A stretch of 64,000 bases of DNA. Origin: Exiguobacterium acetylicum. Its GTDB lineage: Bacteria > Bacillota > Bacilli > Exiguobacteriales > Exiguobacteriaceae. Shown piece by piece: positions 7,851 to 16,682 of the stretch; position 1 is the first letter of the stretch, and each line of letters begins with the position of its first letter. The stretch is taken from the NCBI RefSeq assembly GCF_022170825.1, contig NZ_CP081878.1, positions 2,196,001 to 2,260,000 of the forward strand. Reading direction: 5' to 3'. The position numbers and the translations under genes were made by a program. A model generated the notes under the pieces. The model saw nothing but the letters and a program-made list of their open reading frames with translations, searched no databases and was not told the origin of the DNA.

Positions 7851-10072
7851 GTCTTTGTCACGCCACCGAGTCGTTCAATCAATCGTGTTCGGCGCCGGGG
7901 TTCCTCTTCTTGCGATGCTTTATGGAACGCACGCGGATCCCCGAATAACAAGAGACTCGACTTTGCCCGAGTGACCGCCGTATAAATTAAATTCCGGGAA
8001 TGTTTGAACGCTCCTGTGAAATAGACTGGCATCAAGACGATTGGAAACTCAGATCCTTGCGCCTTATGGATCGTAATTGCGTAAGCATGTGTGAATTGAT
8101 CCCAGTCACTTCGGTTATACTCGACTTCTGTCTGATCAAATCGAGCGATGATCTTATCGACTTTATCGACGTTCTCTTTAGCAAAGAAGATATTGACGAT
8201 TTCTCCGATATCTCCGTTATAAACGTTTTCTTCCGCATTGTTGACGAGCTGAAGAATCTTATCCCCGGTCCGGTAAATCCGCGTACCTTGCTTGACTTCG
8301 CGTTTCTTCGGTTCTTCCGGATTATAAACGCGTTGCAAGGCAACATTTAATTCGTCGATTCCGACTTGACCACGGTAGGTCGGCGCGAGGACCTGCACAT
8401 CGAATTTCGAATAGCCTTTCGCGAGCGCTTTTTCCGCGAAGGCAGAGATGCCACGTAATGTCTCTTGCGGTGACGCCGTGTAGAATCGACGATCCGCGAG
8501 TGGGGCTAGTAAATCTGCAGACGTCGTCCGGTTCTTCAAATCGTGAGCAAGCCGTAAGATCGAGGAATCTTCCGCTTGACGATGAACGACGTTCAAACGA
8601 ACGACCGGAATTCCTTCCGTATCCATCAAGTCGGCGAGGACTTGTCCTGGCCCAACAGACGGTAACTGATCGCGGTCACCGACGAACAAAATTTTCATTC
8701 CATTCGGGACAGCGCGAAGCAAGCTCGATAACAAATAGATATCAATCATTGATGACTCATCGATGATCAGTACCTTTCCTGTAATCGGCTGATCCTCATT
8801 CAGTTGGAAGTTCGTTCCGTCATACTTCAAGAGGCGATGAATCGTCATTGCTGGGACGTCTGTTGCTTCCGACAAACGTTTAGCGGCGCGTCCGGTCGGC
8901 GCAACGAGGACGTACGGATAGACATCACCCGTCTTGACGCGGCTCTTCTCAAGCGGCCAATCATGGATTTCCTGCAGTGCATGCAAAATTCCTTTGATGA
9001 CGGTCGTCTTACCGGTACCCGGTCCACCAGTCAAGACCATCAGCGGTGCTTTGACCGCTAACTCGATGGCTTCCCGCTGTTGCGCCGCATACTCCATCCC
9101 GAACTGCTCTTCAAGATGACCAATCGCTTCAAGAATCGTCGCGACGTCGACTTCCTGTTCGGCACCGTTTGCCATGACGCGTGCTAGTTCTTTTGCAGCT
9201 CGAACTTCTGCATAAAAGATCGTTGGTAAATACAAACAACCTTCTTCGAGCTTGACCTTATCTTCAGCGAGCAACAGTTCAATCGCTTGTTCCAGTCGCT
9301 CTCCTGGATCTTCCCCTAATAAACGGGGTGCCCGTTGCAGTAGCGAGTCGACGGTTGCAAAAGCATGTCCCTCGCCTGCTTCTTGTTCTAGTATGTGCAT
9401 GATTGAAGCCGCGACGCGCTCCGGATGTAGTCCGACGAGTCCGAGATGTGACGCGATATGATCGGCTGTCTTAAAACCAATTCCATTCACTTCATACATT
9501 AAGGAATACGGATTCTCCCGAATCCGTGCCATGGCGTCTCCTTCGTAAGCGGCATAAATCTTTGCCGCTAGCTTCGGTGTGACATCAAATGGTGCTAAAA
9601 ACAGCATCAACTGATCGACACCATACAACGTAGCGAGTCGACTCAAAATAATGTCTGCCTGCTTTTGTTTCAATCCAGGAACCTGGTTGAGGACACGCTC
9701 GTCCTTCAAAATAAGATCCACTGCCTCTTCTCCGAGGGCATCGACGATATTTTTCGCTGTCTTCGGTCCAATGCCGGTGAACGAACCATTCGTCAAGAAG
9801 CGGACCGTTGCATGTTTTGTCATCGGAACCGAACGACGAATCAGTTCCGCTTTCAATTGTTTTCCGAAACGTGGATGATCAACGAGACGACCGAATGCTT
9901 GGTACGTGCCTCCGAGTTCAATCCCGACACCGGTACCCGTAATGACGAGTTCGGTTTCTTTTAGTTCAAAGTTTTTTTCTTTGACGGCGACCAATACAAT
10001 GGAGTGTGCTTCTTCTTCAGAAGAAAAGAGCACACGTTTGACGCGTCCGACGACTTGATGGGGGTGCTCCAT
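7847..10072 (-). CDS. recD2: RecD2 5'-3' DNA helicase
   Basis: About 741 residues, the length of stand-alone RecD2 (B. subtilis YrrC). It is an SF1B helicase linked to fork maintenance and repair outside RecBCD-type complexes. The N-terminal part carries helix-hairpin-helix repeats (GIGPKTAKNIVDALG, VNGIGFKTADHI). The helicase core follows, with Walker A TGGPGTGKTTV around residue 350, IIDESSMIDIYLL (motif II), VGDRDQLPSVGPG, and THAYAITIHKAQGSEFP near the C-terminus. The ATG at 10072 is better spaced from AAGGTGG than the preceding GTG. A VOC gene on the opposite strand separates it from the TPR gene that normally adjoins it. Confidence 0.95.
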   Translation of the reverse strand: MEHPHQVVGRVKRVLFSSEEEAHSIVLVAVKEKNFELKETELVITGTGVGIELGGTYQAFGRLVDHPRFGKQLKAELIRRSVPMTKHATVRFLTNGSFTGIGPKTAKNIVDALGEEAVDLILKDERVLNQVPGLKQKQADIILSRLATLYGVDQLMLFLAPFDVTPKLAAKIYAAYEGDAMARIRENPYSLMYEVNGIGFKTADHIASHLGLVGLHPERVAASIMHILEQEAGEGHAFATVDSLLQRAPRLLGEDPGERLEQAIELLLAEDKVKLEEGCLYLPTIFYAEVRAAKELARVMANGAEQEVDVATILEAIGHLEEQFGMEYAAQQREAIELAVKAPLMVLTGGPGTGKTTVIKGILHALQEIHDWPLEKSRVKTGDVYPYVLVAPTGRAAKRLSEATDVPAMTIHRLLKYDGTNFQLNEDQPITGKVLIIDESSMIDIYLLSSLLRAVPNGMKILFVGDRDQLPSVGPGQVLADLMDTEGIPVVRLNVVHRQAEDSSILRLAHDLKNRTTSADLLAPLADRRFYTASPQETLRGISAFAEKALAKGYSKFDVQVLAPTYRGQVGIDELNVALQRVYNPEEPKKREVKQGTRIYRTGDKILQLVNNAEENVYNGDIGEIVNIFFAKENVDKVDKIIARFDQTEVEYNRSDWDQFTHAYAITIHKAQGSEFPIVLMPVYFTGAFKHSRNLIYTAVTRAKSSLLLFGDPRAFHKASQEEEPRRRTRLIERLGGVTKT

Positions 10073-10111
10073 CACTCCACCTTCTTTCTCTCTTTTTCAT
10101 TCGCTGCTTTC

Positions 10112-10140
10112 ATCATAGCATTCGTTTACCAGATTTTAAA
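10112..10140 (-). promoter_or_regulatory. Candidate recD2 promoter with extended -10
   Basis: Minus strand TTTAAA, 17-nt spacer, TATGAT preceded by TGC (extended -10). It supplies recD2 with its own start now that the upstream TPR gene is cut off. Confidence 0.4.
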
Positions 10141-10149
10141 TCAGGGAAA
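10124..10149 (+). promoter_or_regulatory. Possible sigma-B-like promoter for the VOC gene
   Basis: Plus strand GTTTAC, 14-nt spacer, GGGAAA, against a general-stress consensus of GTTTAA-N12-14-GGGTAT. It is a partial match and no alternative sigma-A promoter stands out. Confidence 0.25.
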
Positions 10150-10188
10150 GATACCGTGAAACATTTCGTTACGAGGAGGAGTTTAAGG

Positions 10189-10737
10189 ATGGCACGTTTA
10201 CCGATTGCAGGTTTGTGTGAATTAGTACTGGAAGTCGAGGATATGGATCGAGCCGTTCGCTTTTGGAACGGTACACTGGGTATTCCGGTTGTCGAACAAT
10301 GGGCACCTGAAGATGCAGAACCAAGCAAGGAACAGTCTAAGCAAGACGGCGTCTGGGCGACGTGGCTGTATATTGGTGGCAACACACGACTTGGTCTCTG
10401 GCTAAAACGAGACTTCACGATGGAGGAACGAACGGTCAAACACTTACCTGTTTCCGAATGGGATACGTTATACGACGAAGGTGGCGTCCATGTGCACTGC
10501 GCCTTTTACGTTGAAAAAGAAGAGTTTCAGCAAGCCTTGAATCAATTGCGTGAAGCATCAATCGCTGTAAAGCTCAGAGAATGGGATGAACAAGAGACAT
10601 CCAATCAAAAAGAACATTCGGCTTATTTCAAGGATACGGAAAACAACGTCATCGAACTGTATACGAAAAATATGGATGAAGCCTATGAAGACTTTTCTGG
10701 ACCGCCACTTCGCATCATCCGTGAAGTCGGGAACTAA
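10189..10737 (+). CDS. VOC (glyoxalase/bleomycin resistance/dioxygenase) family protein
   Basis: 182 residues. The vicinal-oxygen-chelate fold is seen as two beta-alpha-beta-beta-beta halves: LCELVLEVEDMDRAVRFWNGTLGIPVV at the N-terminus and VHVHCAFYV...SAYFKDTENNVIELYTKN in the second half. The His in the VHVHC strand and the Glu in NNVIELY are the likely metal ligands. Substrate unknown; members act in detoxification, antibiotic binding or ring cleavage. GAGGAGG lies upstream of the ATG at 10189. The gene faces against its neighbours and sits between the TPR gene and recD2, which are adjacent in B. subtilis, so it looks like an insertion. Confidence 0.85.
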   Translation: MARLPIAGLCELVLEVEDMDRAVRFWNGTLGIPVVEQWAPEDAEPSKEQSKQDGVWATWLYIGGNTRLGLWLKRDFTMEERTVKHLPVSEWDTLYDEGGVHVHCAFYVEKEEFQQALNQLREASIAVKLREWDEQETSNQKEHSAYFKDTENNVIELYTKNMDEAYEDFSGPPLRIIREVGN

Positions 10738-10746
10738 ATACCATAC

Positions 10747-10780
10747 AAAAAAGACGACTCCACAAGGAATCGTCTTTTTT
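10747..10780. terminator. Bidirectional terminator between the VOC and TPR genes
   Basis: The hairpin AAAAAAGACGACTCC-ACAA-GGAATCGTCTTTTTT is flanked by A and T runs on both sides. It serves the plus-strand VOC gene and the minus-strand cymR-iscS-mnmA-TPR operon. Confidence 0.85.
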
Positions 10781-10783
10781 AAA

Positions 10784-11449
10784 TCAGTCTGCTTGTTTTA
10801 ATAACGCATCCATCTTCGCTTTTGCATCTCGTGCGAGAGCGTGTTCCGGCTGATAGGCAAGAACAGCTTCCAGTTCTGCATAACATGCTTCCTGTTGACC
10901 GAGGAAAGCAAGGGCAATCGCATAGTTGTACCGTGCATCCGTATGCGTTTCGTCAAGCATCAAGACATGCTCGAACATTTCGACGGCTTCTTCCAGCTTC
11001 TCGTTTTGCGCTAGAGCAAGTCCGTATTGGAACGCAATCTCGATATCGACGCCGTTTAGTTCTGATGCGCGTTGTAAACGGGGCAATCCACGTACCGGAT
11101 CACCAAGTTTTTGATACGTCATCCCGAGCATGAAATGGAGATCTGCATCGTCAAGACCGTAGAGTAAGGCTGCCCGCAATGATTCTTCTGCTTCTACAAG
11201 TTGATCAGCAGCAAAGAACAGCGCACCTTTCGCATAATAGGCACTCGCGAACGTATTGTCGATCATCAGTGCTCGTTCGTAAAAACGGAGCGCACGATCG
11301 GCATCGTTCATCGATTGTAACAACGTGCCAAGGTTGACATATGCTGTCGGATCTTTTGGATTTTCTTCGATTGCATCATTAAATGCTTGCGCTGCTAATT
11401 CATAATTTCCAGCTTCTAGATGCCGGAACCCTACTTCATTATAGTTCAT
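10784..11449 (-). CDS. Tetratricopeptide repeat protein (YrrB-like)
   Basis: 221 residues made almost entirely of TPR helices, about six repeats, e.g. NEVGFRHLEAGNYELAAQAFNDAIEENPKD, AYVNLGTLLQSMNDADRALRFYERAL and ARYNYAIALAFLGQQEACYAELEAVL, written here only as recognisable repeat cores. It has no signal peptide and no membrane segment, so it is probably a cytosolic protein-protein scaffold. It is the last gene of cymR-iscS-mnmA-TPR, starting 13 nt after mnmA as B. subtilis yrrB does. Conserved linkage suggests a link to tRNA thiolation or recD2, but no partner is visible. Confidence 0.88.
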   Translation of the reverse strand: MNYNEVGFRHLEAGNYELAAQAFNDAIEENPKDPTAYVNLGTLLQSMNDADRALRFYERALMIDNTFASAYYAKGALFFAADQLVEAEESLRAALLYGLDDADLHFMLGMTYQKLGDPVRGLPRLQRASELNGVDIEIAFQYGLALAQNEKLEEAVEMFEHVLMLDETHTDARYNYAIALAFLGQQEACYAELEAVLAYQPEHALARDAKAKMDALLKQAD

Positions 11450-11462
11450 CTTCTTTTGCTCC

Positions 11463-12584
<1,122 letters not shown>

Positions 12585-12600
12585 TCATTTCACCTCTTAG

Positions 12601-13728
12601 TTAATTCTGAAACGATTTTACGACATCTTGCAAGGCTTGTGCGAGTAGTTCGACTTGCGAGATATCATTTCCATGACCAAAACTGATTCGGACCGATGCT
12701 CGTGTCCGTTCATCTTCGCCATACATGGCGGATAAAACATGCGATGGTTCAACGGACCCTGCCGTACACGCACTCCCGCTCGATACCGCCATCTGACGCA
12801 TATCGAGCATGATCAAAAACGGTTCAATCTCGATCTGCGGGAAGTAGAGATTGAGGACATTCGGCAGTCCTTCTTCTCCATTGATTTCATAATTGACGCC
12901 ACTTTCATCTAAACGCTTCAGCAAGATAGTCCGCAATTGTTTGATGTGATCTTGTTGTTGATCACGCTCCGCGATCATCAGTTCGAGCGCTTTCGCTAAA
13001 CCGACGACACCGGGTACGTTTTCTGTACCAGCGCGACGCTTACGTTCCTGTTCTCCACCAAACGTCTGAGGCGCTAACTTCACACCGGTCCGGACATATA
13101 ACAGTCCAATTCCTTTTGGACCGTTAATCTTGTGACCAGATGCGGATAAGAGATCGACCTGTAACGCTTCGACATCGATTGCTTGTTTTCCGAACACCTG
13201 CACGGCGTCCGTATGGAACAAAATACCGCGTTCTCGTAAAAATCGACCGAATGCCGCAATCGGCTGAATCGTTCCGACTTCATTGTTGCCGAACATGATC
13301 GAGACGAGCGTCGTATCTTCCCGAACTGCTTCTTGTAAGGCAGTCAATGAAACGACACCAGACGACGGTACATCGAGATAGGTGACATCATAGCCTTGTT
13401 TTTCGAGTTCTTCGAACGCACGGAGCACAGCATGATGCTCAAAACGTGTCGTAATGAGATGCCGTCCTTTTTCACGCGCTGCCTCGGCTGCACCAAAAAT
13501 CGCATAATTATCCGATTCCGTCCCACCGCTTGTGAAAATCAATTCGGTTGGTTTCGCGTTCAATTCATGCGCAATCTGCCGGCGTGCTTGATCGATCGCT
13601 GCCCGAGCAGAGCGACCAGCTGCGTGAACACTTGATGGGTTGCCATACTGTTCGAGCAAATAAGGCGTCATCGCCGCAAGGACTTCCGGACGCATCGGCG
13701 TCGTTGCCGAATGGTCAAAGTAATTCAT
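12601..13728 (-). CDS. iscS: Cysteine desulfurase (YrvO/IscS type)
   Basis: 375 residues, PLP-dependent. It takes sulfur from cysteine as an enzyme persulfide for tRNA thiolation and possibly other acceptors. The N-terminus MNYFDHSATTPMRPEV is typical. The PLP lysine is in SASGHKINGPKGIGLLY near residue 203 and the active-site cysteine is in SSGSACTAG near residue 323, on the loop of class I enzymes. It begins 13 nt after cymR and is followed by mnmA, so it is the probable sulfur donor to MnmA. A second, diverged desulfurase (nifS) lies in the NAD locus at 37937. Confidence 0.94.
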   Translation of the reverse strand: MNYFDHSATTPMRPEVLAAMTPYLLEQYGNPSSVHAAGRSARAAIDQARRQIAHELNAKPTELIFTSGGTESDNYAIFGAAEAAREKGRHLITTRFEHHAVLRAFEELEKQGYDVTYLDVPSSGVVSLTALQEAVREDTTLVSIMFGNNEVGTIQPIAAFGRFLRERGILFHTDAVQVFGKQAIDVEALQVDLLSASGHKINGPKGIGLLYVRTGVKLAPQTFGGEQERKRRAGTENVPGVVGLAKALELMIAERDQQQDHIKQLRTILLKRLDESGVNYEINGEEGLPNVLNLYFPQIEIEPFLIMLDMRQMAVSSGSACTAGSVEPSHVLSAMYGEDERTRASVRISFGHGNDISQVELLAQALQDVVKSFQN

Positions 13729-13741
13729 TCATCTTCACCTC

Positions 13742-14149
13742 TCAAATATAGAACATGTATCCTGTATCGTCTTCTTCTGCTAAATCTTGCAATGTCGTTG
13801 AATCAAGAACTTGATCAACCGCTTGCTGGATTTTATCCCAGAGCTTCCGTTTTGTGACCTCGTCACACGCGTCACCTTCGACGACGACGAGTGGTCCTTC
13901 AAGTAAACGGATGATTTCACCAGCTGTGATGCTTTGTGCTTCACGGCCTAGCTTATATCCACCGTAGGCACCGCGCACACTTTTGACGAGACCACCGTTA
14001 CGAAGCGGCGCAATCAACTGTTCGAGATAGTGCTCAGATAAGTCGTACATCTGTGCGATTTTTTTTAAAGATAATGGTTTGGATTCAGCTTCTTTCGCGA
14101 GTGCGATCATGATCGTCAGACCATATCGCCCTTTCGTTGAGATTTTCAT
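13742..14149 (-). CDS. cymR: Rrf2-family cysteine metabolism repressor CymR
   Basis: 135 residues. In B. subtilis CymR, with CysK, represses cysteine uptake and synthesis genes. The sequence opens MKISTKGRYGLTIMIALAKE and has the winged-helix core LSEHYLEQLIAPLRNGGLVKSVRGAYGGY; it ends YMFYI, like the B. subtilis protein as I remember it. I chose the ATG at 14149 by that family match. The region upstream has no clean Shine-Dalgarno; the AAAGG present is part of the palindrome AAGGATCATCCTT at 14156-14168. It heads the cymR-iscS-mnmA-TPR operon. Confidence 0.92.
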   Translation of the reverse strand: MKISTKGRYGLTIMIALAKEAESKPLSLKKIAQMYDLSEHYLEQLIAPLRNGGLVKSVRGAYGGYKLGREAQSITAGEIIRLLEGPLVVVEGDACDEVTKRKLWDKIQQAVDQVLDSTTLQDLAEEDDTGYMFYI

Positions 14150-14155
14150 CATGCG

Positions 14156-14168
14156 AAGGATCATCCTT
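14156..14168. promoter_or_regulatory. Palindrome AAGGATCATCCTT in the cymR/rarA divergent region
   Basis: A perfect 6-bp-arm inverted repeat with a 1-nt centre lies 7 nt upstream of the cymR start and embeds the only AAAGG available as its ribosome binding site. It may be an operator or may sequester the ribosome site. Function inferred only. Confidence 0.35.
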
Positions 14169-14209
14169 TCTAGTATAGTAGTAGCTAAAAGTGGAAGGAG
14201 CGTATGTGT

Positions 14210-15547
14210 ATGGCACATTTATTTGAATCCCAGTCCCCTGCCGGACCGCTCGCGAATCGGATGCGTCCGCAGAATCTGGATGAGATCGTTGGGCAACGCC
14301 ATCTGATTGGAGAGACGACGCTCCTGCGGCGAGCAATTTTAGCCGACCGTCTCGGAACCGTTATTTTTTACGGTCCACCCGGTACCGGTAAGACGACGCT
14401 CGCGCGAGTCATCTCCAGTTATACGAAATCAGCGTTTGAGCAACTGAATGCTGTCACGGCAAAACTAGAACAATTAAGAGAAATTCTAAAAGCAGCCGAA
14501 GCCCGTCTCCAGTTCGAAGACCAAAAAACAATCCTTTTTCTCGATGAGATCCATCGCTTTAATAAGATGCAACAAGACGCCTTACTGCCAGCGCTTGAAG
14601 CGGGTACGATCACGTTGATCGGGGCGACGACGGAAAATCCGAGTTTTGAAGTCAACGCCGCTCTCTTATCTCGAGCAACGGTCTTTCGTTTCGAACCACC
14701 GACAGCAGATGATTTACGGATCGTCCTCGACCGGACTCTTAAAGACGCAGAACGCGGTCTCGGCAAATATCCAATTGCAATCACGGATGAAGCGATCGAC
14801 CATTACGTCAAGTTGTCAGATGGTGATTACCGGGCATTGTTGAACGCACTTGAACTCGCGGTCTTAACGACGCCGGAAATCGACGGTCAGATCACGATCG
14901 ATCTCGCTGTTGCGGAGGAATCGATTCAGCAAAAAGCATTGAAATACGATAAGGACGGCGATCGTCATTATGATGTCATCTCTGCCTTCATTAAGTCGAT
15001 TCGAGGCTCGGATCCGGATGCCGCGCTCTACTGGCTCGCCGTCATGATTGAGGCCGGTGAAAGCCCACGCTTCATCGTCCGCCGTCTCTACGTCCATGCG
15101 GCAGAAGACATCGGTCTATCTGATCCACAAGCCTTACTGATGGTCGATGCGTGTGCACGTGCTTGCGAATACGTCGGGTTCCCGGAAGCACGAATCCCGC
15201 TCGCTGAAACGGTCTTATACCTCGCGACGGCACCGAAATCCAATGCCGTCATTTCAGCGATTGATCAAGCACTGACGCTCGTTCGTCGCTCGGATGGTGG
15301 ACCGGTTCCACCGCACTTGCGAGATGCTCACCACCCAGGCGCCGCAGCACTTGGAAATGGCGTCAGCTATCAGTATCCGCACGACTTCGAGCACGCTTAT
15401 GTGCCCCAGAATTATTGGCCTGAGAATCTCGCCCGGACAAAACCGGTCTTTTATCGTCCTAGTCCACGTGGGTTTGAAAAACAATTGCAGGCTCGTCTTG
15501 ATTTTTGGAACAAACAAACATCTACACATCAGAAAAAGCGACCATAA
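14210..15547 (+). CDS. rarA: Replication-associated recombination protein A (RarA/MgsA)
   Basis: 445 residues, AAA+ ATPase of the clamp-loader-like RarA family acting at stalled forks. Walker A FYGPPGTGKTTLA is near residue 55, Walker B LFLDEIHRFNK near 105, sensor 1 GATTENPSFEVN, then the MgsA C-terminal domain with KALKYDKDGDRHYDVISAFIKS and RFIVRRLYVHAAEDIG. GGAAGGAG is 9 nt from the ATG at 14210 and 3 nt from an in-frame ATG at 14204, so I use the former. It is divergent from cymR, as in B. subtilis. Confidence 0.95.
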   Translation: MAHLFESQSPAGPLANRMRPQNLDEIVGQRHLIGETTLLRRAILADRLGTVIFYGPPGTGKTTLARVISSYTKSAFEQLNAVTAKLEQLREILKAAEARLQFEDQKTILFLDEIHRFNKMQQDALLPALEAGTITLIGATTENPSFEVNAALLSRATVFRFEPPTADDLRIVLDRTLKDAERGLGKYPIAITDEAIDHYVKLSDGDYRALLNALELAVLTTPEIDGQITIDLAVAEESIQQKALKYDKDGDRHYDVISAFIKSIRGSDPDAALYWLAVMIEAGESPRFIVRRLYVHAAEDIGLSDPQALLMVDACARACEYVGFPEARIPLAETVLYLATAPKSNAVISAIDQALTLVRRSDGGPVPPHLRDAHHPGAAALGNGVSYQYPHDFEHAYVPQNYWPENLARTKPVFYRPSPRGFEKQLQARLDFWNKQTSTHQKKRP

Positions 15548-15561
15548 GGTCGCTTTTTTTT
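15533..15561. terminator. Bidirectional terminator between rarA and tcdA
   Basis: AAAAAGCGACC-ATAA-GGTCGCTTTTTTTT. The rarA stop codon TAA lies in the loop, and the tcdA stop lies at the other edge, so the two convergent genes share a very compact terminator. Confidence 0.88.
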
Positions 15562-16324
15562 AACGAACGCGCTCGATCGTCACGCCGGCTTCACGGACGA
15601 TCTCATTGATGACATAGCTTGCTGCAATCAAACCACCGACTGATGGAACGAATGCATTTGAACTTGGTGGCATCTTCGCCTTACGAATTGCTGCCGCATC
15701 GTTTCCGACGACTTGTCGGACTTCTTCGATGATCTTAACAGGTGGCTCATCGGAGAAGACGACTGGAACACCTTTATGAATACCGGCTTTCCGGAGTCTT
15801 GTCCGAATGACCTTCGCCAGTGGATCATAACTTGTATCTTTGATGTCAACGATCTTGATGCGTGTCGGATCCATCTTGTTTGCCATCCCCATGCTCGAGA
15901 TGATCGGGATGTTACGCTTCTTACATTCCTGAATCAAGTGAATCTTGAACGAGACCGTGTCTGAAGCATCGATGACATAATCCGGCTTCTGTTCAAAGAA
16001 TGACTCGAATGTTTCTTCATTGTAGAACATCTTCAAACGAACGATTTCAAGATCTGGATTGATTAACGCAAGACGTTCTGCCATAGCATCGACCTTCGGC
16101 TGACCGACCGTCGGAAGCAAGGCATGGATTTGTCGGTTGACGTTCGTGATGTCAATATCATCCTTATCCACAAGAATCAAACGACCTACACCACTACGGG
16201 CAAGCGCTTCTGCTGAGAACGATCCAACGCCACCGATTCCTAGAATAGCGACAGACTTGGATGCCAATGCGTCAAGTCCAGTTTTACCGATTGCTAGTTC
16301 ATTACGCGAAAATTGATGTAACAT
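15560..16324 (-). CDS. tcdA: tRNA threonylcarbamoyladenosine dehydratase TcdA (YrvM)
   Basis: 254 residues, ThiF/MoeB/E1-like fold. It uses ATP to convert t6A37 of tRNA to the cyclic form. The Rossmann motif GIGGVGSFSAEALARSG is near residues 29-46, followed by DKDDIDITNVNRQ, the ATP-binding Asp/Asn/Arg set of the family. C-terminal features are SMGMANKMDPTRIKI and FVPSVGGLIAASYVI. It is convergent with rarA and sits directly downstream of the 6S RNA, matching B. subtilis yrvM beside bsrA. Confidence 0.92.
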   Translation of the reverse strand: MLHQFSRNELAIGKTGLDALASKSVAILGIGGVGSFSAEALARSGVGRLILVDKDDIDITNVNRQIHALLPTVGQPKVDAMAERLALINPDLEIVRLKMFYNEETFESFFEQKPDYVIDASDTVSFKIHLIQECKKRNIPIISSMGMANKMDPTRIKIVDIKDTSYDPLAKVIRTRLRKAGIHKGVPVVFSDEPPVKIIEEVRQVVGNDAAAIRKAKMPPSSNAFVPSVGGLIAASYVINEIVREAGVTIERVR

Positions 16325-16361
16325 CTCATAACCTCACAATACTCATACTGTTTTACTCGGA

Positions 16362-16370
16362 ATTATATCA
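16362..16370 (-). promoter_or_regulatory. Extended -10 promoter of tcdA
   Basis: Minus strand TGATATAAT (TGnTATAAT). No good -35 is present; it is directly preceded by the T9 run that ends the 6S RNA unit, so the two signals abut. Confidence 0.5.
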
Positions 16371-16371
16371 T

Positions 16372-16392
16372 AAAAAAAAACGTCATGCGACG
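16372..16392 (-). terminator. Terminator after the 6S RNA
   Basis: A small hairpin CGTC-GCAT-GACG followed on the minus strand by nine T's. It would stop 6S readthrough just before the tcdA promoter. Confidence 0.6.
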
Positions 16393-16404
16393 TGTCAAAC
16401 GATA

Positions 16405-16616
16405 AAAATAATAAGACGATGGGACCCGAAGTGCCGTGTCGATACCTTATTTTTGAACCTGCTGTGCAGGTGGGTGTCTTATCCGATTCCTATTCGTACG
16501 TCCTCCTGCTGTGTTACGAGGCATGTACTACTAGTTGGAACGTCAAACTCCCTATCAAAAAAGAGTGGCTCAAAGATAAAAGGCGGCTCTCGTACAATTC
16601 AGGAACCCCATCTGAT
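16405..16616 (-). ncRNA. ssrS: 6S RNA (6S-1/BsrA-like)
   Basis: This occupies most of the 358-nt gap between tcdA and the photolyase gene. A promoter precedes a transcript of about 210 nt whose ends can pair (5' GATGGG near 16612, 3' CCCATC near 16420), as in the closing stem of 6S RNA. No convincing protein is encoded. In B. subtilis bsrA lies next to yrvM near aspS, and here the same neighbours flank it, with three inserted genes on the aspS side. 6S RNA sequesters sigma-A RNA polymerase in stationary phase. Assigned from length, closing stem and synteny; I could not fold the full structure. Confidence 0.72.
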
Positions 16617-16622
16617 GCATTT

Positions 16623-16651
16623 AATATAGCATCCTCCCTTCTGAAATGCAA
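16623..16651 (-). promoter_or_regulatory. Sigma-A promoter of the 6S RNA
   Basis: Minus strand TTGCAT (16646-16651), 17-nt spacer, TATATT (16623-16628). The start point is about 16616. Confidence 0.65.
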
Positions 16652-16682
16652 CTACTTCCCACTCCAGAAAAGAATGCTTTTT

